In this document: piece after piece, positions 24,711-34,251 of the stretch
Position numbering within the stretch: position 1 is the first letter of the stretch
Layout of the letters: the number at the start of each line of letters is the position of its first letter
NCBI GenBank assembly: GCA_902470365.1
Contig: CABRFZ010000007.1
Coordinates: forward strand, 1-64,000
Reading direction: 5' to 3'
Source: an uncultured Collinsella sp.
Lineage (GTDB): Bacteria; Actinomycetota; Coriobacteriia; Coriobacteriales; Coriobacteriaceae
Length of the DNA: 64,000 nt
Made by a program: the position numbers and the translations under genes
The notes under the pieces: model-generated
Database searches by the model: none
What the model saw: only the letters and a program-made list of their open reading frames with translations
What the model was told of the DNA's origin: nothing

Positions 24711-25583
24711 CTACAGGCGCTTGAGAATCACATAGCGGTTGAGCTCGCCGCTACGACCGTCGGCATGGAAGCGCTCAAGCTCGCGCACGGGGACCTCGCC
24801 GCTCTTGTAGAACGTACGGACGCCGCGCACCAGGTCGGTGATCTGCTGATCGTCAAAGTGATGGCAATAGCGGTAGGCGTGGCGGTCGTTTTGCCAGCCA
24901 ATGAGGTGGTCGCCGGCTTCAAACTGCGCGGAATCGTAACCCTCAAACGGCGGGGTGAGCTCGGCGCGGGCCTCGGCGCGAACGGCCTTGCGCGCCATGC
25001 GCTCGTCGTTCATAAACTCCCAAAAGCTGATGGCGATGATGCCGCCTGGGCGCGTCTGGCGCACCAGGGCGTCGAGCACGCGTACGCGGTACTCGCACGA
25101 CGGCACGTGGTGCATAAAGCCAAAGCAGACTGAGATGTCGGCGAGCGGGGCGTCGAAAAGCACGTCGGGTGTCTCGGCGGGGTTGAGCTTCATGAGGGCG
25201 TCGAGCACGTCGAGTTCCTGGAAGTGCAGGTTGGGAATGCGCAGCGCGTGGCCATGTGCATCGATGGCCAGGTCTTGGCACGAGTCGACACCATAGAACT
25301 CAAACGGGCAGCTGGCATCTGCCGAGGGGTTTGCGCCGTCGACGCCCTTGGCGGCAAGTGCGCCGCCGGCGGCAAAATTCTCGAATCGCATATTGCCGCA
25401 GGCAAGATCAAAGACGCGGACGGGATGCTCGATCGTGGCGACGTCGAGCTGCCCGAGCGCGATGTCCATGGTGCGCACCCAGCCGGGCCACGGGGCCTGG
25501 CGCGTATCGGAGAAGGAGGCGGAGTGCTCGCGATAGAACGTGTTGTTGAGCTGGATGAGCGATGAGGCGAAATCGCGGTTCAC
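24711..25583 (-). CDS. class I SAM-dependent methyltransferase
   Basis: The 290-residue protein has a Rossmann-like methyltransferase core. Motif I reads RVFDLACGNMRFE at about residues 65-77, followed by a motif II-like FYGVDSC and a later LADISVCFGFMHHVPS that fits the post-motif region. The substrate is unknown: both small-molecule and RNA methyltransferases share this fold. I prefer the GTG at 25583 because AGGGAG lies nine bases upstream; the ATG at 25631 adds 16 residues but lacks a site. Confidence 0.75.
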   Translation of the reverse strand: MNRDFASSLIQLNNTFYREHSASFSDTRQAPWPGWVRTMDIALGQLDVATIEHPVRVFDLACGNMRFENFAAGGALAAKGVDGANPSADASCPFEFYGVDSCQDLAIDAHGHALRIPNLHFQELDVLDALMKLNPAETPDVLFDAPLADISVCFGFMHHVPSCEYRVRVLDALVRQTRPGGIIAISFWEFMNDERMARKAVRAEARAELTPPFEGYDSAQFEAGDHLIGWQNDRHAYRYCHHFDDQQITDLVRGVRTFYKSGEVPVRELERFHADGRSGELNRYVILKRL

Positions 25584-25850
25584 GGCGCGGAACTCCCTCC
25601 GTTGGCGGTGCGGAATTAACAATACGACCATACTACCGTTAACGCCGCAACGGGGACAACCAAGCTACGGGTCATTGCTTTGTTTGGACACATTTCCGCA
25701 GCTCATATGCACCCGCAACCGCCGGTTGTCAAAAATCTCACTAGAATAGGTGGCATGCTTTTGGCGGTGGCGGATAGATTTTTAACTGTGCAAGGCGCCT
25801 TAAGAACAAAAACGGTCCGGCGGCACGGCTGGCATCACATAGGAGGAACC

Positions 25851-26573
25851 ATGAATGTAGAAACTGCGCAGCGGCTCGCCGACCTTCGCCGCAGCAAAGG
25901 CTTTAGCCAAGAAGGGCTGGCGCGAAAGCTGGGGCTGTCGCGCCAGGCGGTCAGTAAATGGGAGCGCGCGGAGAGTTCACCCGATACCGAGAACCTGATC
26001 TCGCTCGCCAAGCTTTATGGCGTGAGCCTGGACGAGCTGCTCAATCCGAGCGACGAGATCGAGGACGATATCGAGTTTGAGAACGAGGACCGCGCTCGTC
26101 AGCGCGAGGCCGAGGCGGCAGAGCGCGCACGCACCCATGAGGCGGCGGCACGAGCTACCGAGGCGGCAACACAGGCGAGTGATGCTGCGGCCAAGGCAGC
26201 GCAAGCGGCAAGCTGGAGCGCGCAGGCTGCCAATGCGGCGACGGCTCAGGCGACGAGTGGCGGCGCAGTTGGCTCGACTCCGGTGAAGGGCCCGTTCCAG
26301 TCGTTCCCGTATTGGGCCGTGTGTTGGCTGCTGTTCTTTTTGCTGATGTTCCTGTTTGGCGCCGGCCCCTTTGCCGCGCTGATCTTCTTTACGATTCCCA
26401 TCTATCACTGGGTTGCGCGTGCGCTCGATGGTGATTGGGCGCGCGGGGATATTCAGGTTGGTCCGGCACCGGTGACAGCTAGGACTAAGGGGGAGGACGT
26501 TTCCACAGCGGTTGACGCTGACATGGCTGCCGCGACCACCGCTGAGTCGAGTGCCAAAGAAGGTGATGAATGA
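25851..26573 (+). CDS. XRE family regulator with C-terminal membrane helices
   Basis: The 240-residue protein has an N-terminal helix-turn-helix (residues 1-65; QEGLARKLGLSRQAVSKWER) then an acidic linker, an Ala/Thr/Glu-rich helical stretch (about 85-140) and a hydrophobic region of about two helices (150-185, WAVCWLLFFLLMFLFG). It is thus a membrane-anchored DNA-binding protein. AGGAGG precedes the ATG. The stop codon overlaps the start of the DUF4097 gene (ATGA), which couples the two. Pairs like this are known in envelope-stress circuits, where the regulator senses the partner at the membrane; that role is inferred. Confidence 0.85.
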   Translation: MNVETAQRLADLRRSKGFSQEGLARKLGLSRQAVSKWERAESSPDTENLISLAKLYGVSLDELLNPSDEIEDDIEFENEDRARQREAEAAERARTHEAAARATEAATQASDAAAKAAQAASWSAQAANAATAQATSGGAVGSTPVKGPFQSFPYWAVCWLLFFLLMFLFGAGPFAALIFFTIPIYHWVARALDGDWARGDIQVGPAPVTARTKGEDVSTAVDADMAAATTAESSAKEGDE

Positions 26574-27472
26574 TGAAGCTTTCGCATGAATCCAAGGTAC
26601 GCTTGGGCGTTGGCATCGGAGCGTTTGTTCTCATCATCGGGCTTGTCTTTGGCACTTCGCGGACTTTGATTCATTTTGATGGCCCGTGGGACCTCGACGA
26701 TGTTGTATCCGGCTTGTCTGGTATGGACGATGCGGTTGACGACGACGATTTTATGAACGATGGCGGTAACTATTCCGCTCGGCCTCAGCAGCTTTCGAGC
26801 ACGACTTTTGATGCCGATGAGTTCCGCTACCTCGATTTCGATATCAATGCGGCTTCGGTGGACGTCAAGGTTGTTGATGGCAACAAGGCTCGTGTTATCG
26901 AGCGGGGGCGCGTTGCCAAGGGTATGGATGCCTCCAAGGCCGCGACGCAAAACATCGCATCCGTCGAGGACTCGACGCTCAAGGTTTCCCAGTTTGGAAG
27001 TGATGACGATAAGGCAATCGATCGCTCAGTTACGGTCGAGCTGCCGCGCCGTGTTGCCGAACATCTGAAGGGAGTCAACGCGCACGTGGGCTCGGGCGAT
27101 CTGCAGATTGTCGGTGTCATCTGTGACGGTTTCGACCTTTTCCTGGGTGCGGGAGATGTAGAGTTTACGGGCAGCGTGACTGATGCGCTCAGCGCTGAGG
27201 TCGGTTCGGGCGATGTGACATTCGAGCTCTACCAGGCCCCCGCGAAGTCGATGGACGTGAGCGTGGGCTCGGGCGATGTGGAGATGACGGTTCCGAGCTC
27301 TACGGGCTTTAAGGCGAGCCTCACCTTGGGCAGTGGCGACTTCGAGAGCGATTTCCTTCCGCTTGGCTACGACGGCGAGACCATTTTGAATCTTGAATTC
27401 GATAACGGCGATAAGTCTGCCACGTATCGTTTTGAAGTCGATTCGGGCGACATGTCGTTTGATTCGGAGTAG
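26570..27472 (+). CDS. DUF4097 (Toastrack) beta-strand protein, membrane-anchored
   Basis: The 300-residue protein has one N-terminal helix (about residues 12-30), then an acidic linker, then a beta-helical domain (about 85-295) built from repeated GSGD/GAGD turns: HVGSGDLQI, LGAGDVEF, VGSGDVTF, VGSGDVEM and LGSGDFES. These repeats are the hallmark of DUF4097. The domain should lie outside the membrane. It overlaps the upstream XRE gene by four bases, and together they resemble LiaG/PspC-type envelope-stress modules. An alternative start is the ATG at 26573. Confidence 0.85.
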   Translation: MMKLSHESKVRLGVGIGAFVLIIGLVFGTSRTLIHFDGPWDLDDVVSGLSGMDDAVDDDDFMNDGGNYSARPQQLSSTTFDADEFRYLDFDINAASVDVKVVDGNKARVIERGRVAKGMDASKAATQNIASVEDSTLKVSQFGSDDDKAIDRSVTVELPRRVAEHLKGVNAHVGSGDLQIVGVICDGFDLFLGAGDVEFTGSVTDALSAEVGSGDVTFELYQAPAKSMDVSVGSGDVEMTVPSSTGFKASLTLGSGDFESDFLPLGYDGETILNLEFDNGDKSATYRFEVDSGDMSFDSE

Positions 27473-27571
27473 TGAGGCAGACGAAAGCCTAGACGAAGAC
27501 ATAGACGCGCTGTTTGATGAAAGCGCCGAAGCCGAGATCGGCTCCGGCGCCTTTGCCTTTACAATGGGGGC

Positions 27572-29479
27572 ATGGAACAGATTATCTTGAACATACTCGA
27601 GGCTCTGCGTCGCGGCGAGACCGTGGACGACAAAGCGCTCGTCAAACTGATACATGCCGAGGCGCGCCGCGAGGGTGCCGACAAACGCGATTTGGCCAAG
27701 CGCCGTCTGCTGCCGTTCTACCAGTGGGTTAAACGTGAGGAGCCGGCTCGGTGGGCTGCGTGGAATGTCGATTCCGATCTGGAACGTCAACTGCTGCAGG
27801 TGCTGCGTATGAAGCCGCGCCGAACGGCCTCGGGCGTGGCGACCATTACCGTCATCACCAAGCCGTGGCCGTGCTCGGGCGATTGTCTGTTTTGTCCCAA
27901 CGATCTGCGCATGCCCAAAAGCTATCTGCACGCCGAGCCGGCATGCGCCCGTGCGGAGCAAAACTGCTTCGACCCGTATCTGCAGGTGAGCGCTCGCCTG
28001 ACCGCGCTTTCGCAGATGGGTCATGCGACCGACAAGATAGAGCTCATTGTGCTCGGTGGCACCTGGAGCGACTATCCGGAAGGCTATCAGACATGGTTTA
28101 TGTCGGAGCTTTTCCGTGCGCTCAATGACGATGCCGTCGCCGGCGTGGCGGCCAACCCCATGTTGGCGCGTCCGGGCATCAGCCGTGTCGAGGCAGGGCG
28201 TCTACTCGATGACGCTCCTGCCGATGCCTTGCCGCCGGTGGTGGCGGAGCGTCGCGAGCGCTATCGGGCTGCCGGCATTGCGACAGACGAGGCCGAGCTT
28301 GCGAGCGGTGTCGCTGGCGAGCAGGAGCGCGTGGATGTTGCTGTGGGCGGCTACAACCGCGCGGTGCGTCGTCTGTACGGCCCCGACACGCCGTGGGGCG
28401 AGGTTGCCGAGTGGCAGACGGCAACGATGGAGGAGCTCGAGCGTCAGCAGCGCATCAACGAGACGGCGAAGCATCGCGTGGTGGGCCTCGTTATCGAGAC
28501 GCGCCCCGATGCCGTGACGCCGCAGACCCTCACGCTTATCCGCCGCCTGGGCTGCACCAAGATCCAGATGGGTATTCAGAGTCTCGACCAACATTTGCTC
28601 GATATCAACGAGCGTCGCATTTCGGTGGCGCAGATCGAGCGGGCGTTTTCGCTTGCACGCCTGTTTGGCTTTAAGATCCACGCGCATTTTATGCTCAACT
28701 TGCTGGGCGCCACGTCCGAAGGGGACAAGCGCGATTACGAGCGCTTTATGACCGAAGGGGCCTTTATGCCCGACGAGGTCAAAGTCTATCCGTGTGCGCT
28801 CATCGAGGGCTCGCGTCTGGTGGGCTGCTACGAGCGCGGCGAGTGGCGTCCCTATACCGAGGAAGAGCTGCTCGATGTGCTGGCCGATGACATCGTGGTG
28901 ACGCCGTCGTTCTGCCGTATCAGTCGCATGATCCGCGATTTTAGTTCCGATGACATCATGGTGGGCAACAAGAGGCCCAACCTGCGTCAGCTCGTTGAGA
29001 ACCGCCTGGCGGCTCGTGGGGAAGGCGCGACGGTGCGCGAGATCCGCTATCGCGAGATCAGCACGGCGGGCGCCGACTTGCATGAGCTGACCCTTGACGA
29101 GGAAGTGGCGTACGAGACGCCGGTGACGCGCGAGCGTTTTTTGCAGTGGATGACGCCGCAGGGCAAAATCGCGGGCTTTTTGCGGTTGTCGCTGCCCGAT
29201 CGCGCTTTTGTTGCCGCGCATGCGGACGAGTTGCTGACGATGCCGGATGAGGCGATGATTCGCGAGGTACACGTGTATGGCATGGCGGCGCGCGTGGGGT
29301 ATCAAGGCCAGGCGGCCCAGCACCATGGGTTGGGGCGTCTGCTCGTAGAGCGTGCGTGCGAGATTGCCCGGGATGCGGGTTATGCGCGTATCAACGTGAT
29401 TAGCGCGATTGGCACACGCGAGTACTATCGCCATCTTGGATTTTATGACCATGGCCTTTATCTGCAAAAGGAGCTCTAG
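27572..29479 (+). CDS. elp3: Elp3-type tRNA U34 modification enzyme (radical SAM and GNAT)
   Basis: Elp3 starts the formation of 5-carboxymethyl-uridine at the wobble position of tRNA using acetyl-CoA and a radical SAM mechanism. The 635-residue protein has the three iron-sulfur cysteines C101, C105 and C108 in PCSGDCLFCP, a TIM-barrel with KIQMGIQSLD, and a C-terminal GNAT domain (about 475-635) with GYQGQAAQHHGLGRLL binding acetyl-CoA. In bacteria, Elp3 is found in scattered anaerobes and works alone, without the other Elongator subunits. GGGGG lies three bases before the ATG, preceded by a TACAAT box. The next gene begins at the base after its stop. Confidence 0.93.
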   Translation: MEQIILNILEALRRGETVDDKALVKLIHAEARREGADKRDLAKRRLLPFYQWVKREEPARWAAWNVDSDLERQLLQVLRMKPRRTASGVATITVITKPWPCSGDCLFCPNDLRMPKSYLHAEPACARAEQNCFDPYLQVSARLTALSQMGHATDKIELIVLGGTWSDYPEGYQTWFMSELFRALNDDAVAGVAANPMLARPGISRVEAGRLLDDAPADALPPVVAERRERYRAAGIATDEAELASGVAGEQERVDVAVGGYNRAVRRLYGPDTPWGEVAEWQTATMEELERQQRINETAKHRVVGLVIETRPDAVTPQTLTLIRRLGCTKIQMGIQSLDQHLLDINERRISVAQIERAFSLARLFGFKIHAHFMLNLLGATSEGDKRDYERFMTEGAFMPDEVKVYPCALIEGSRLVGCYERGEWRPYTEEELLDVLADDIVVTPSFCRISRMIRDFSSDDIMVGNKRPNLRQLVENRLAARGEGATVREIRYREISTAGADLHELTLDEEVAYETPVTRERFLQWMTPQGKIAGFLRLSLPDRAFVAAHADELLTMPDEAMIREVHVYGMAARVGYQGQAAQHHGLGRLLVERACEIARDAGYARINVISAIGTREYYRHLGFYDHGLYLQKEL

Positions 29480-30358
29480 ATGAACAAGCCGAGTGTTTCT
29501 GCCGGCGTCGTTGCCGGCGTTGCCCTGGGAGCCGCGGCGCTTGGCGCAGCCGCCGTCGCTGTTCGCGCTGCCTGTCTGCAGGTTGCGCGAACCCGCAATG
29601 GATTGGCGCGTGTGAAACGCGTGCACGACGAGGGCGGCGACGAAGTCCGCGTATTGGTGCAAGGCGGCGTCTACCAAAGCGCGAGTTACGTTGGTGAGCG
29701 CTGGGCGGAGCCCGTCTTTGCGTACTATCGCGCGTTTGACGACGTGTTTGAGGCCGAGGATGCGATGCGCGACGCTTATGCTCACGGCATCAACCGCATG
29801 CTTGTGCTGGGTGGCGGCGGGTTTGCCTATCCCAAGTTCGCGCTGATGTCGCACGAGGGCTTGCGCATGGACGTCATCGAGTATGACGGAGAGATTACGC
29901 GCCTGGCGCGCCGCTGGTTCTACCTAGACGAGCTGGAGCGCGCGGCGGGCGATCGCCTGCGGGTGATAACCGCTGAGGCTCGCTCGTATTTGGGTGTGAC
30001 GAGCGTGGGCCATCGTCGCTACGACGTGGTCGTGAGCGATTGCTTTGGCGGTGCCGAGCCCGTACGCGAGCTGGCGACGGTTGAGGCATTGCGTTTGGTG
30101 CGGGGCAGCCTAAATGTCGGTGGCGTCTACGTTGCCAATATCGTGAGTGCAAACGAGGGGAGCGATGTGACGTTCCTGCGCGACTGTGCCGCCACGGTGC
30201 TTGAGGTGTTCGACCATGCTTGGGTGGTCCCATGTGGCGATGCAGAGTTCGGCGGCGAGGAGAATTATCTGCTCATCGCCAGCGACGGCGACTACGCCTT
30301 TGCCGAAGCTGTGCCCTTCGACACCGACTTCCTCGGTACCGTCCTTCACGACAAGTAA
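29480..30358 (+). CDS. spermidine-synthase-like methyltransferase-fold protein, membrane-anchored
   Basis: The 292-residue protein begins with one Ala/Val-rich membrane helix (residues 8-32), followed by a spermidine/spermine synthase-like Rossmann domain (about 50-285). The nucleotide loop reads MLVLGGGGFAYPK, followed by MDVIEYDGEITRLARRW and YDVVVSDCFGGAEPVRE. The aspartates of true aminopropyltransferases are only partly recognisable, so polyamine synthesis is not certain. Relatives with membrane anchors are common and uncharacterised. AAGGAG lies inside the end of elp3, and its ATG follows the elp3 stop directly, so the two form one operon. Confidence 0.7.
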   Translation: MNKPSVSAGVVAGVALGAAALGAAAVAVRAACLQVARTRNGLARVKRVHDEGGDEVRVLVQGGVYQSASYVGERWAEPVFAYYRAFDDVFEAEDAMRDAYAHGINRMLVLGGGGFAYPKFALMSHEGLRMDVIEYDGEITRLARRWFYLDELERAAGDRLRVITAEARSYLGVTSVGHRRYDVVVSDCFGGAEPVRELATVEALRLVRGSLNVGGVYVANIVSANEGSDVTFLRDCAATVLEVFDHAWVVPCGDAEFGGEENYLLIASDGDYAFAEAVPFDTDFLGTVLHDK

Positions 30359-30385
30359 GTCTCCCCGTCCCAAAAAAGACTGGTC

Positions 30386-32830
30386 TTAGGCGTGGTCGCG
30401 CCAGCTGAGGACGCGCTGCTTCATACCCTCGATGTCGAGCACGCCTTCGGCAAAGCCTTTGCGCACGAGCTCTTCGGGAACAAACTCGTCGTAGCGGTCA
30501 AAGTAAGGCACCTCGCCGGGATAGACGAGCTCGATGGGGTCGAAGTCCTTCTCGGCCTCGGCGGCGAGCACCTCAAAGAACGTCTCCTCGTCGGCCTTCA
30601 TCTTAAACTGCATAAAGTACGGACGTGACGGGTCGAGTCCGCGAAGGCCCAGTTCAGCGGCACACTTAATCTTGAGCATGCGCTCGAGCGCCAAAAAGGC
30701 GTAGCTGCCCAGCCAGGGGAAGAGCACCCAGGTGTCGCCACCCAGGTTGATGAGCGGCTTAGTTCCCGCGCCCGAAAGCTTGGCCGTATGACGAGCCTGC
30801 GCTAAGCGGGCCCGTGCGTTACCCATGAGGTACGGATATGTCGCGTGCTCGTTGAGCGCCTTGCGCATGCGCTCGAGTACGTGTGTATTGATGTCGCCGG
30901 GGCAGTCGCCAAAGTAGGCCGGCACCCGGCCCTTGACCTGCGTGGCAAAGACAGTGTGGCGCTTCCAGTCCACTTCCTCGACAATCCAGCAATGGCCTGC
31001 GATGGCGATGCGCTCACCGGGCGGTGGGGGATTGACGATTGTGCCCAGCTCGGCCGACTCGCTGCGGACGGTGAACTCCTCGTTTTCCTGGAACACGGCG
31101 TAGAACTTAAAGTTGTTAATGATGCGTTCGCCCGCGAGGCCCACAATGAGCCCACCGCCCTCGGTGACCTGGATATGGTCGATCTTGATGAGGTGGCGCA
31201 GCAGCACGCGATAGTCATCGGCCGAGACGCGATGGAAATAACTGAGCGTGAGCACGCGCTGGGCAAGTTCGGCCGGCGTGAGCTCTCCGGTACTGGCAAG
31301 CGTCGACATGGTCTGGTGGTAGAGCAGGCTGTAGGGGAGTCGATCGAGCTCGGGCGGCTCGACCCATTTTTCCTCGCGATAGAGTTGTACGAGCGCGATG
31401 CCTTGCAGGAGCTTCCACGGAATGGTCTCGGGCATCATCGTGCGCGGCTCGGGCTCTTCCTCGCGCATGACAAACCACATCTCGGGCGGAAGATCGCGGC
31501 GTCCCGTGCGGCCCATTCGCTGCAAAAAGGAGCTGACGGTAAATGGCGCATCAATCTGAAACGCACGCTCCAGGCGGCCGATATCGATACCGAGCTCCAG
31601 CGTAGAGGTGGTGACGGTCGTTTGTGCCTGTTCCTCGTCGCGCATGAGCTCTTCTGCCGTCTCGCGTAGCGATGCCGAAAGATTGCCATGGTGGATGAGA
31701 AAGCGGTCGGGCTCGTGTCGGCTCTCGCAGTAGCTGCGCAGCATGGAGCATACGGCCTCTGCCTCTTCGCGCGAGTTGGCAAAGACCAGGCACTTGCGGC
31801 CGCGGGTGTGTTCGAAGATATAGCCCATGCCGGGGTCGGCGTTGTCTGGTGCTGTGTCGGTGGGGTTGAGAAGCGCCTGCTCGGTCGCTCGTGGGATGTC
31901 GACTTCGCCCTCGGGGGCCGAGGAAGTTTGGCGGTCCTTGGGAGCGGCCTTGCCCCGTGCCCGCTCACGACGTTGACGGCGCTCCTCTTGTGTGAGCTGT
32001 CCGCTGTGACGCATGTCTTGGGCGCCGGCGGGCAGTGCCGCGGATGCCGCCGCCTCGATGCGCTCGCACGCAAGCACTTCGGCCTCTTGAGGACCCGTGC
32101 TCTCGAATCTCCGCTGCTGTGCCTGGGGACCCGAGTTGTAGAAGTGCTCCATGGAGATGCGCCACACGTGGCGCGGCTCTTCAAAGCGGGGGATAACGCA
32201 GTCGCGCCCCGTTCCCTGTGAGAGAAAAGCGCCCGTGCGCTCGGGGTCGCCGATGGTGGCAGAAAGGCCGATGCGGCGGGGCTGCACGCCCGCCATGCGC
32301 GAGAGGCGCTCAATAAGGCAGAGCGTCTGACCGCCGCGGTCGCCGCGCATGAGCGAGTGGACCTCATCGATGACCACGTAGCGCAGGTCGCAAAACATGC
32401 GCGGAATCGCCATGTGCTTATGGATTAAGAGCGCCTCGAGTGACTCGGGCGTAATCTGCAAGATGCCGCTCGGTTTTTTGATGAGCTTAGCCTTGTGCGA
32501 CTGCGAGACATCGCCATGCCAGTGCCAGACGGGGATATCGGCCTCTTCGCAGAGGTCGTTGAGGCGGACGAACTGATCATTGATGAGCGCTTTGAGGGGG
32601 CCGATGTAGAGGGCGCCCACGCTCGCGGGCGGGTTCTCCCAAAACTCGGTCAGGATGGGAAAGAAGGCTGCCTCGGTTTTGCCGGAAGCCGTGGATGCTG
32701 TCAGGAGCACATTATCTTGCGTGTTAAAGATGGCATCAGCTGCCGCAACCTGGATAGAGCGCAAGCTCTCCCAATCGTGGGAGTAGATGAAGTCTTGGAT
32801 AAACGGGGCGTAGCGGTCAAAGGCGTTCAC
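30386..32830 (-). CDS. Lhr/BrxHII-like superfamily 2 helicase
   Basis: The 814-residue protein is an SF2 helicase of the Lhr-like group. It has Walker A ASTASGKTE at residues 45-53, motif II DEVH at 155-158, motif III IGLSATIGDPE and motif VI QRMGRTGRRD. Residues around 280-330 form a poorly conserved, Gln/Arg-rich insert, and the C-terminal part is a helicase-associated region with beta-rich sequence. The GTG at 32830 is chosen because AAAGGAGG ends five bases before it. It is the last gene of a three-gene set with the ATPase and TerB proteins. It probably moves along or unwinds DNA as the motor of that system. Confidence 0.85.
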   Translation of the reverse strand: MNAFDRYAPFIQDFIYSHDWESLRSIQVAAADAIFNTQDNVLLTASTASGKTEAAFFPILTEFWENPPASVGALYIGPLKALINDQFVRLNDLCEEADIPVWHWHGDVSQSHKAKLIKKPSGILQITPESLEALLIHKHMAIPRMFCDLRYVVIDEVHSLMRGDRGGQTLCLIERLSRMAGVQPRRIGLSATIGDPERTGAFLSQGTGRDCVIPRFEEPRHVWRISMEHFYNSGPQAQQRRFESTGPQEAEVLACERIEAAASAALPAGAQDMRHSGQLTQEERRQRRERARGKAAPKDRQTSSAPEGEVDIPRATEQALLNPTDTAPDNADPGMGYIFEHTRGRKCLVFANSREEAEAVCSMLRSYCESRHEPDRFLIHHGNLSASLRETAEELMRDEEQAQTTVTTSTLELGIDIGRLERAFQIDAPFTVSSFLQRMGRTGRRDLPPEMWFVMREEEPEPRTMMPETIPWKLLQGIALVQLYREEKWVEPPELDRLPYSLLYHQTMSTLASTGELTPAELAQRVLTLSYFHRVSADDYRVLLRHLIKIDHIQVTEGGGLIVGLAGERIINNFKFYAVFQENEEFTVRSESAELGTIVNPPPPGERIAIAGHCWIVEEVDWKRHTVFATQVKGRVPAYFGDCPGDINTHVLERMRKALNEHATYPYLMGNARARLAQARHTAKLSGAGTKPLINLGGDTWVLFPWLGSYAFLALERMLKIKCAAELGLRGLDPSRPYFMQFKMKADEETFFEVLAAEAEKDFDPIELVYPGEVPYFDRYDEFVPEELVRKGFAEGVLDIEGMKQRVLSWRDHA

Positions 32831-32917
32831 GGGGCCTCCTTTCAAAAGCGAATCTCTCAACGCGGCGGGCAGTGGCTTGCTGCATTACTGCTTCAACGTT
32901 TGCCCAGATAGAGCCTG

Positions 32918-32942
32918 CCAAAATAAACCTGTCCCTTTTTGG
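32918..32942. repeat. short hairpin with GGGACAGG core
   Basis: CCAAAA and TTTTGG enclose TAAACCTGTCCCT, so the minus strand reads AAAGGGACAGG, close to the core at 18785-18837. It lies just behind the ATPase gene and may act as its terminator. Confidence 0.55.
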
Positions 32943-32946
32943 AAGG

Positions 32947-34251
32947 TTAGATGGTGAATTCGGCGAAGTTACGGTCGCCGTCTGCGGTATCGGTGTCGCC
33001 TGTTGCTGCTGCCGGCGCCAGCGCGTCGCCGCCGACGCTTTGCAGCAGCTCGGCTACGTTGGCGTCGGGGTTCTGGCATAGGATGTCGAGCAGCTCGATA
33101 AAGTCGCGAATGACTTCACGCGGCGTCAGATGTGTGTCGGCTCCCACACGACCGAACTCGATCTTGAGGAAGTCCATCAAGTCGTTCTCGGTCAGCGTGG
33201 GCGTCCAGCCAAAGTAGCCGGCGTGAATTTGCATGAGTTTTTCGATCAGCACCAGCAGCTCCTCGTAGGTGAGTGGCTGCAGGCGGATGATGGGCGCGAG
33301 CATGTCCTTAAGGTCCTCGCGTGCAAAGCGGCCTTGAGCGAGTCGGCTGCGCAGGGCCTCGTAGGAGAACACGCCGCGGCGGCGGTCTTCGATGGAGGTT
33401 GGTGTGCCGCCCATGATCATGCCTAGGTACTGCGCCTTACCCTGGAGCGTGTCGTTGTACATGGTCAGGATCTTCTCGTAGTTGTACTGGCGCGTGATGG
33501 CGTTGGGAATCTTATACAGATTCACGAGCTCGTCGATGAGCACCAACATACCCTTGTAGCCGCCGCAGACCAAAAAACGCGCGATGAGCTTAACGTAGTC
33601 GTACCAGTCGTCATCGCTGATGATGGTCGAGGAGCCCAGCTCGGCGCGAGCCTCGCTCTTGGTACGGTATTCGCCGCGGATCCATTTGGTCACGCGGCTC
33701 ATGGCTTCCTCGTCGCCCTCGGATACGGCCGTGCGATAGCGGTGGAGCATGCGGGTGAAGTCGAAGCCGTGGACCATCTCCTCGAGCGGGGCCAGTTGGG
33801 CATTGACGACCGACTCGTCGACGTCGGCACACGAGGCAACCCAGCGATCCAGAATAAGGTTGAGCGCACCGCCCTCGGGGCGCGTCTTGGTCGATATATT
33901 GCGTATGAGCTCGCGGTAGGTGGCAAGGCCCTGCCCCTGCCCGCCCTGCAGACGGCGCTCGGGGGATAAGTCTGCATCGGCGACGACGAATCCCTCGCCC
34001 ATGGCATGCGTTCGGATGGTTTGGAGCAAAAAGCTCTTGCCGGCGCCGTAGCGACCGACCAGAAAGCGGAAGCTTGCGCCGCCGTCGGCGATGAGACTCA
34101 AATCGGTGAGCAGGGCGCGAATCTCGACCTCGCGTCCTACGGTGATGTAAGGAAGGCCGATGCGCGGGACCACGCCGCCCTTGAGCGAGTTAAGGATAAC
34201 GGCGGCGACGCGTTTGGGTACACGGGGCGCTGCGGATGCGGTATCACTCAT
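32947..34251 (-). CDS. BrxD-like ATP-binding protein
   Basis: The 434-residue protein is a P-loop ATPase of the group called BREX ATP-binding/DUF2791 (BrxD-like). Walker A GRYGAGKS lies at residues 66-73, and Walker B MLVLIDEL at 235-242, followed by an NAITRQYNYEKI stretch typical of the group. The C-terminal 150 residues are helical with an acidic tail. In BREX type 2 such ATPases act with helicases. Here the gene overlaps the TerB gene by eight bases and precedes the helicase, so the three proteins are expected to work together. Without PglZ or methylase nearby, it is not a BREX locus. Confidence 0.82.
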   Translation of the reverse strand: MSDTASAAPRVPKRVAAVILNSLKGGVVPRIGLPYITVGREVEIRALLTDLSLIADGGASFRFLVGRYGAGKSFLLQTIRTHAMGEGFVVADADLSPERRLQGGQGQGLATYRELIRNISTKTRPEGGALNLILDRWVASCADVDESVVNAQLAPLEEMVHGFDFTRMLHRYRTAVSEGDEEAMSRVTKWIRGEYRTKSEARAELGSSTIISDDDWYDYVKLIARFLVCGGYKGMLVLIDELVNLYKIPNAITRQYNYEKILTMYNDTLQGKAQYLGMIMGGTPTSIEDRRRGVFSYEALRSRLAQGRFAREDLKDMLAPIIRLQPLTYEELLVLIEKLMQIHAGYFGWTPTLTENDLMDFLKIEFGRVGADTHLTPREVIRDFIELLDILCQNPDANVAELLQSVGGDALAPAAATGDTDTADGDRNFAEFTI

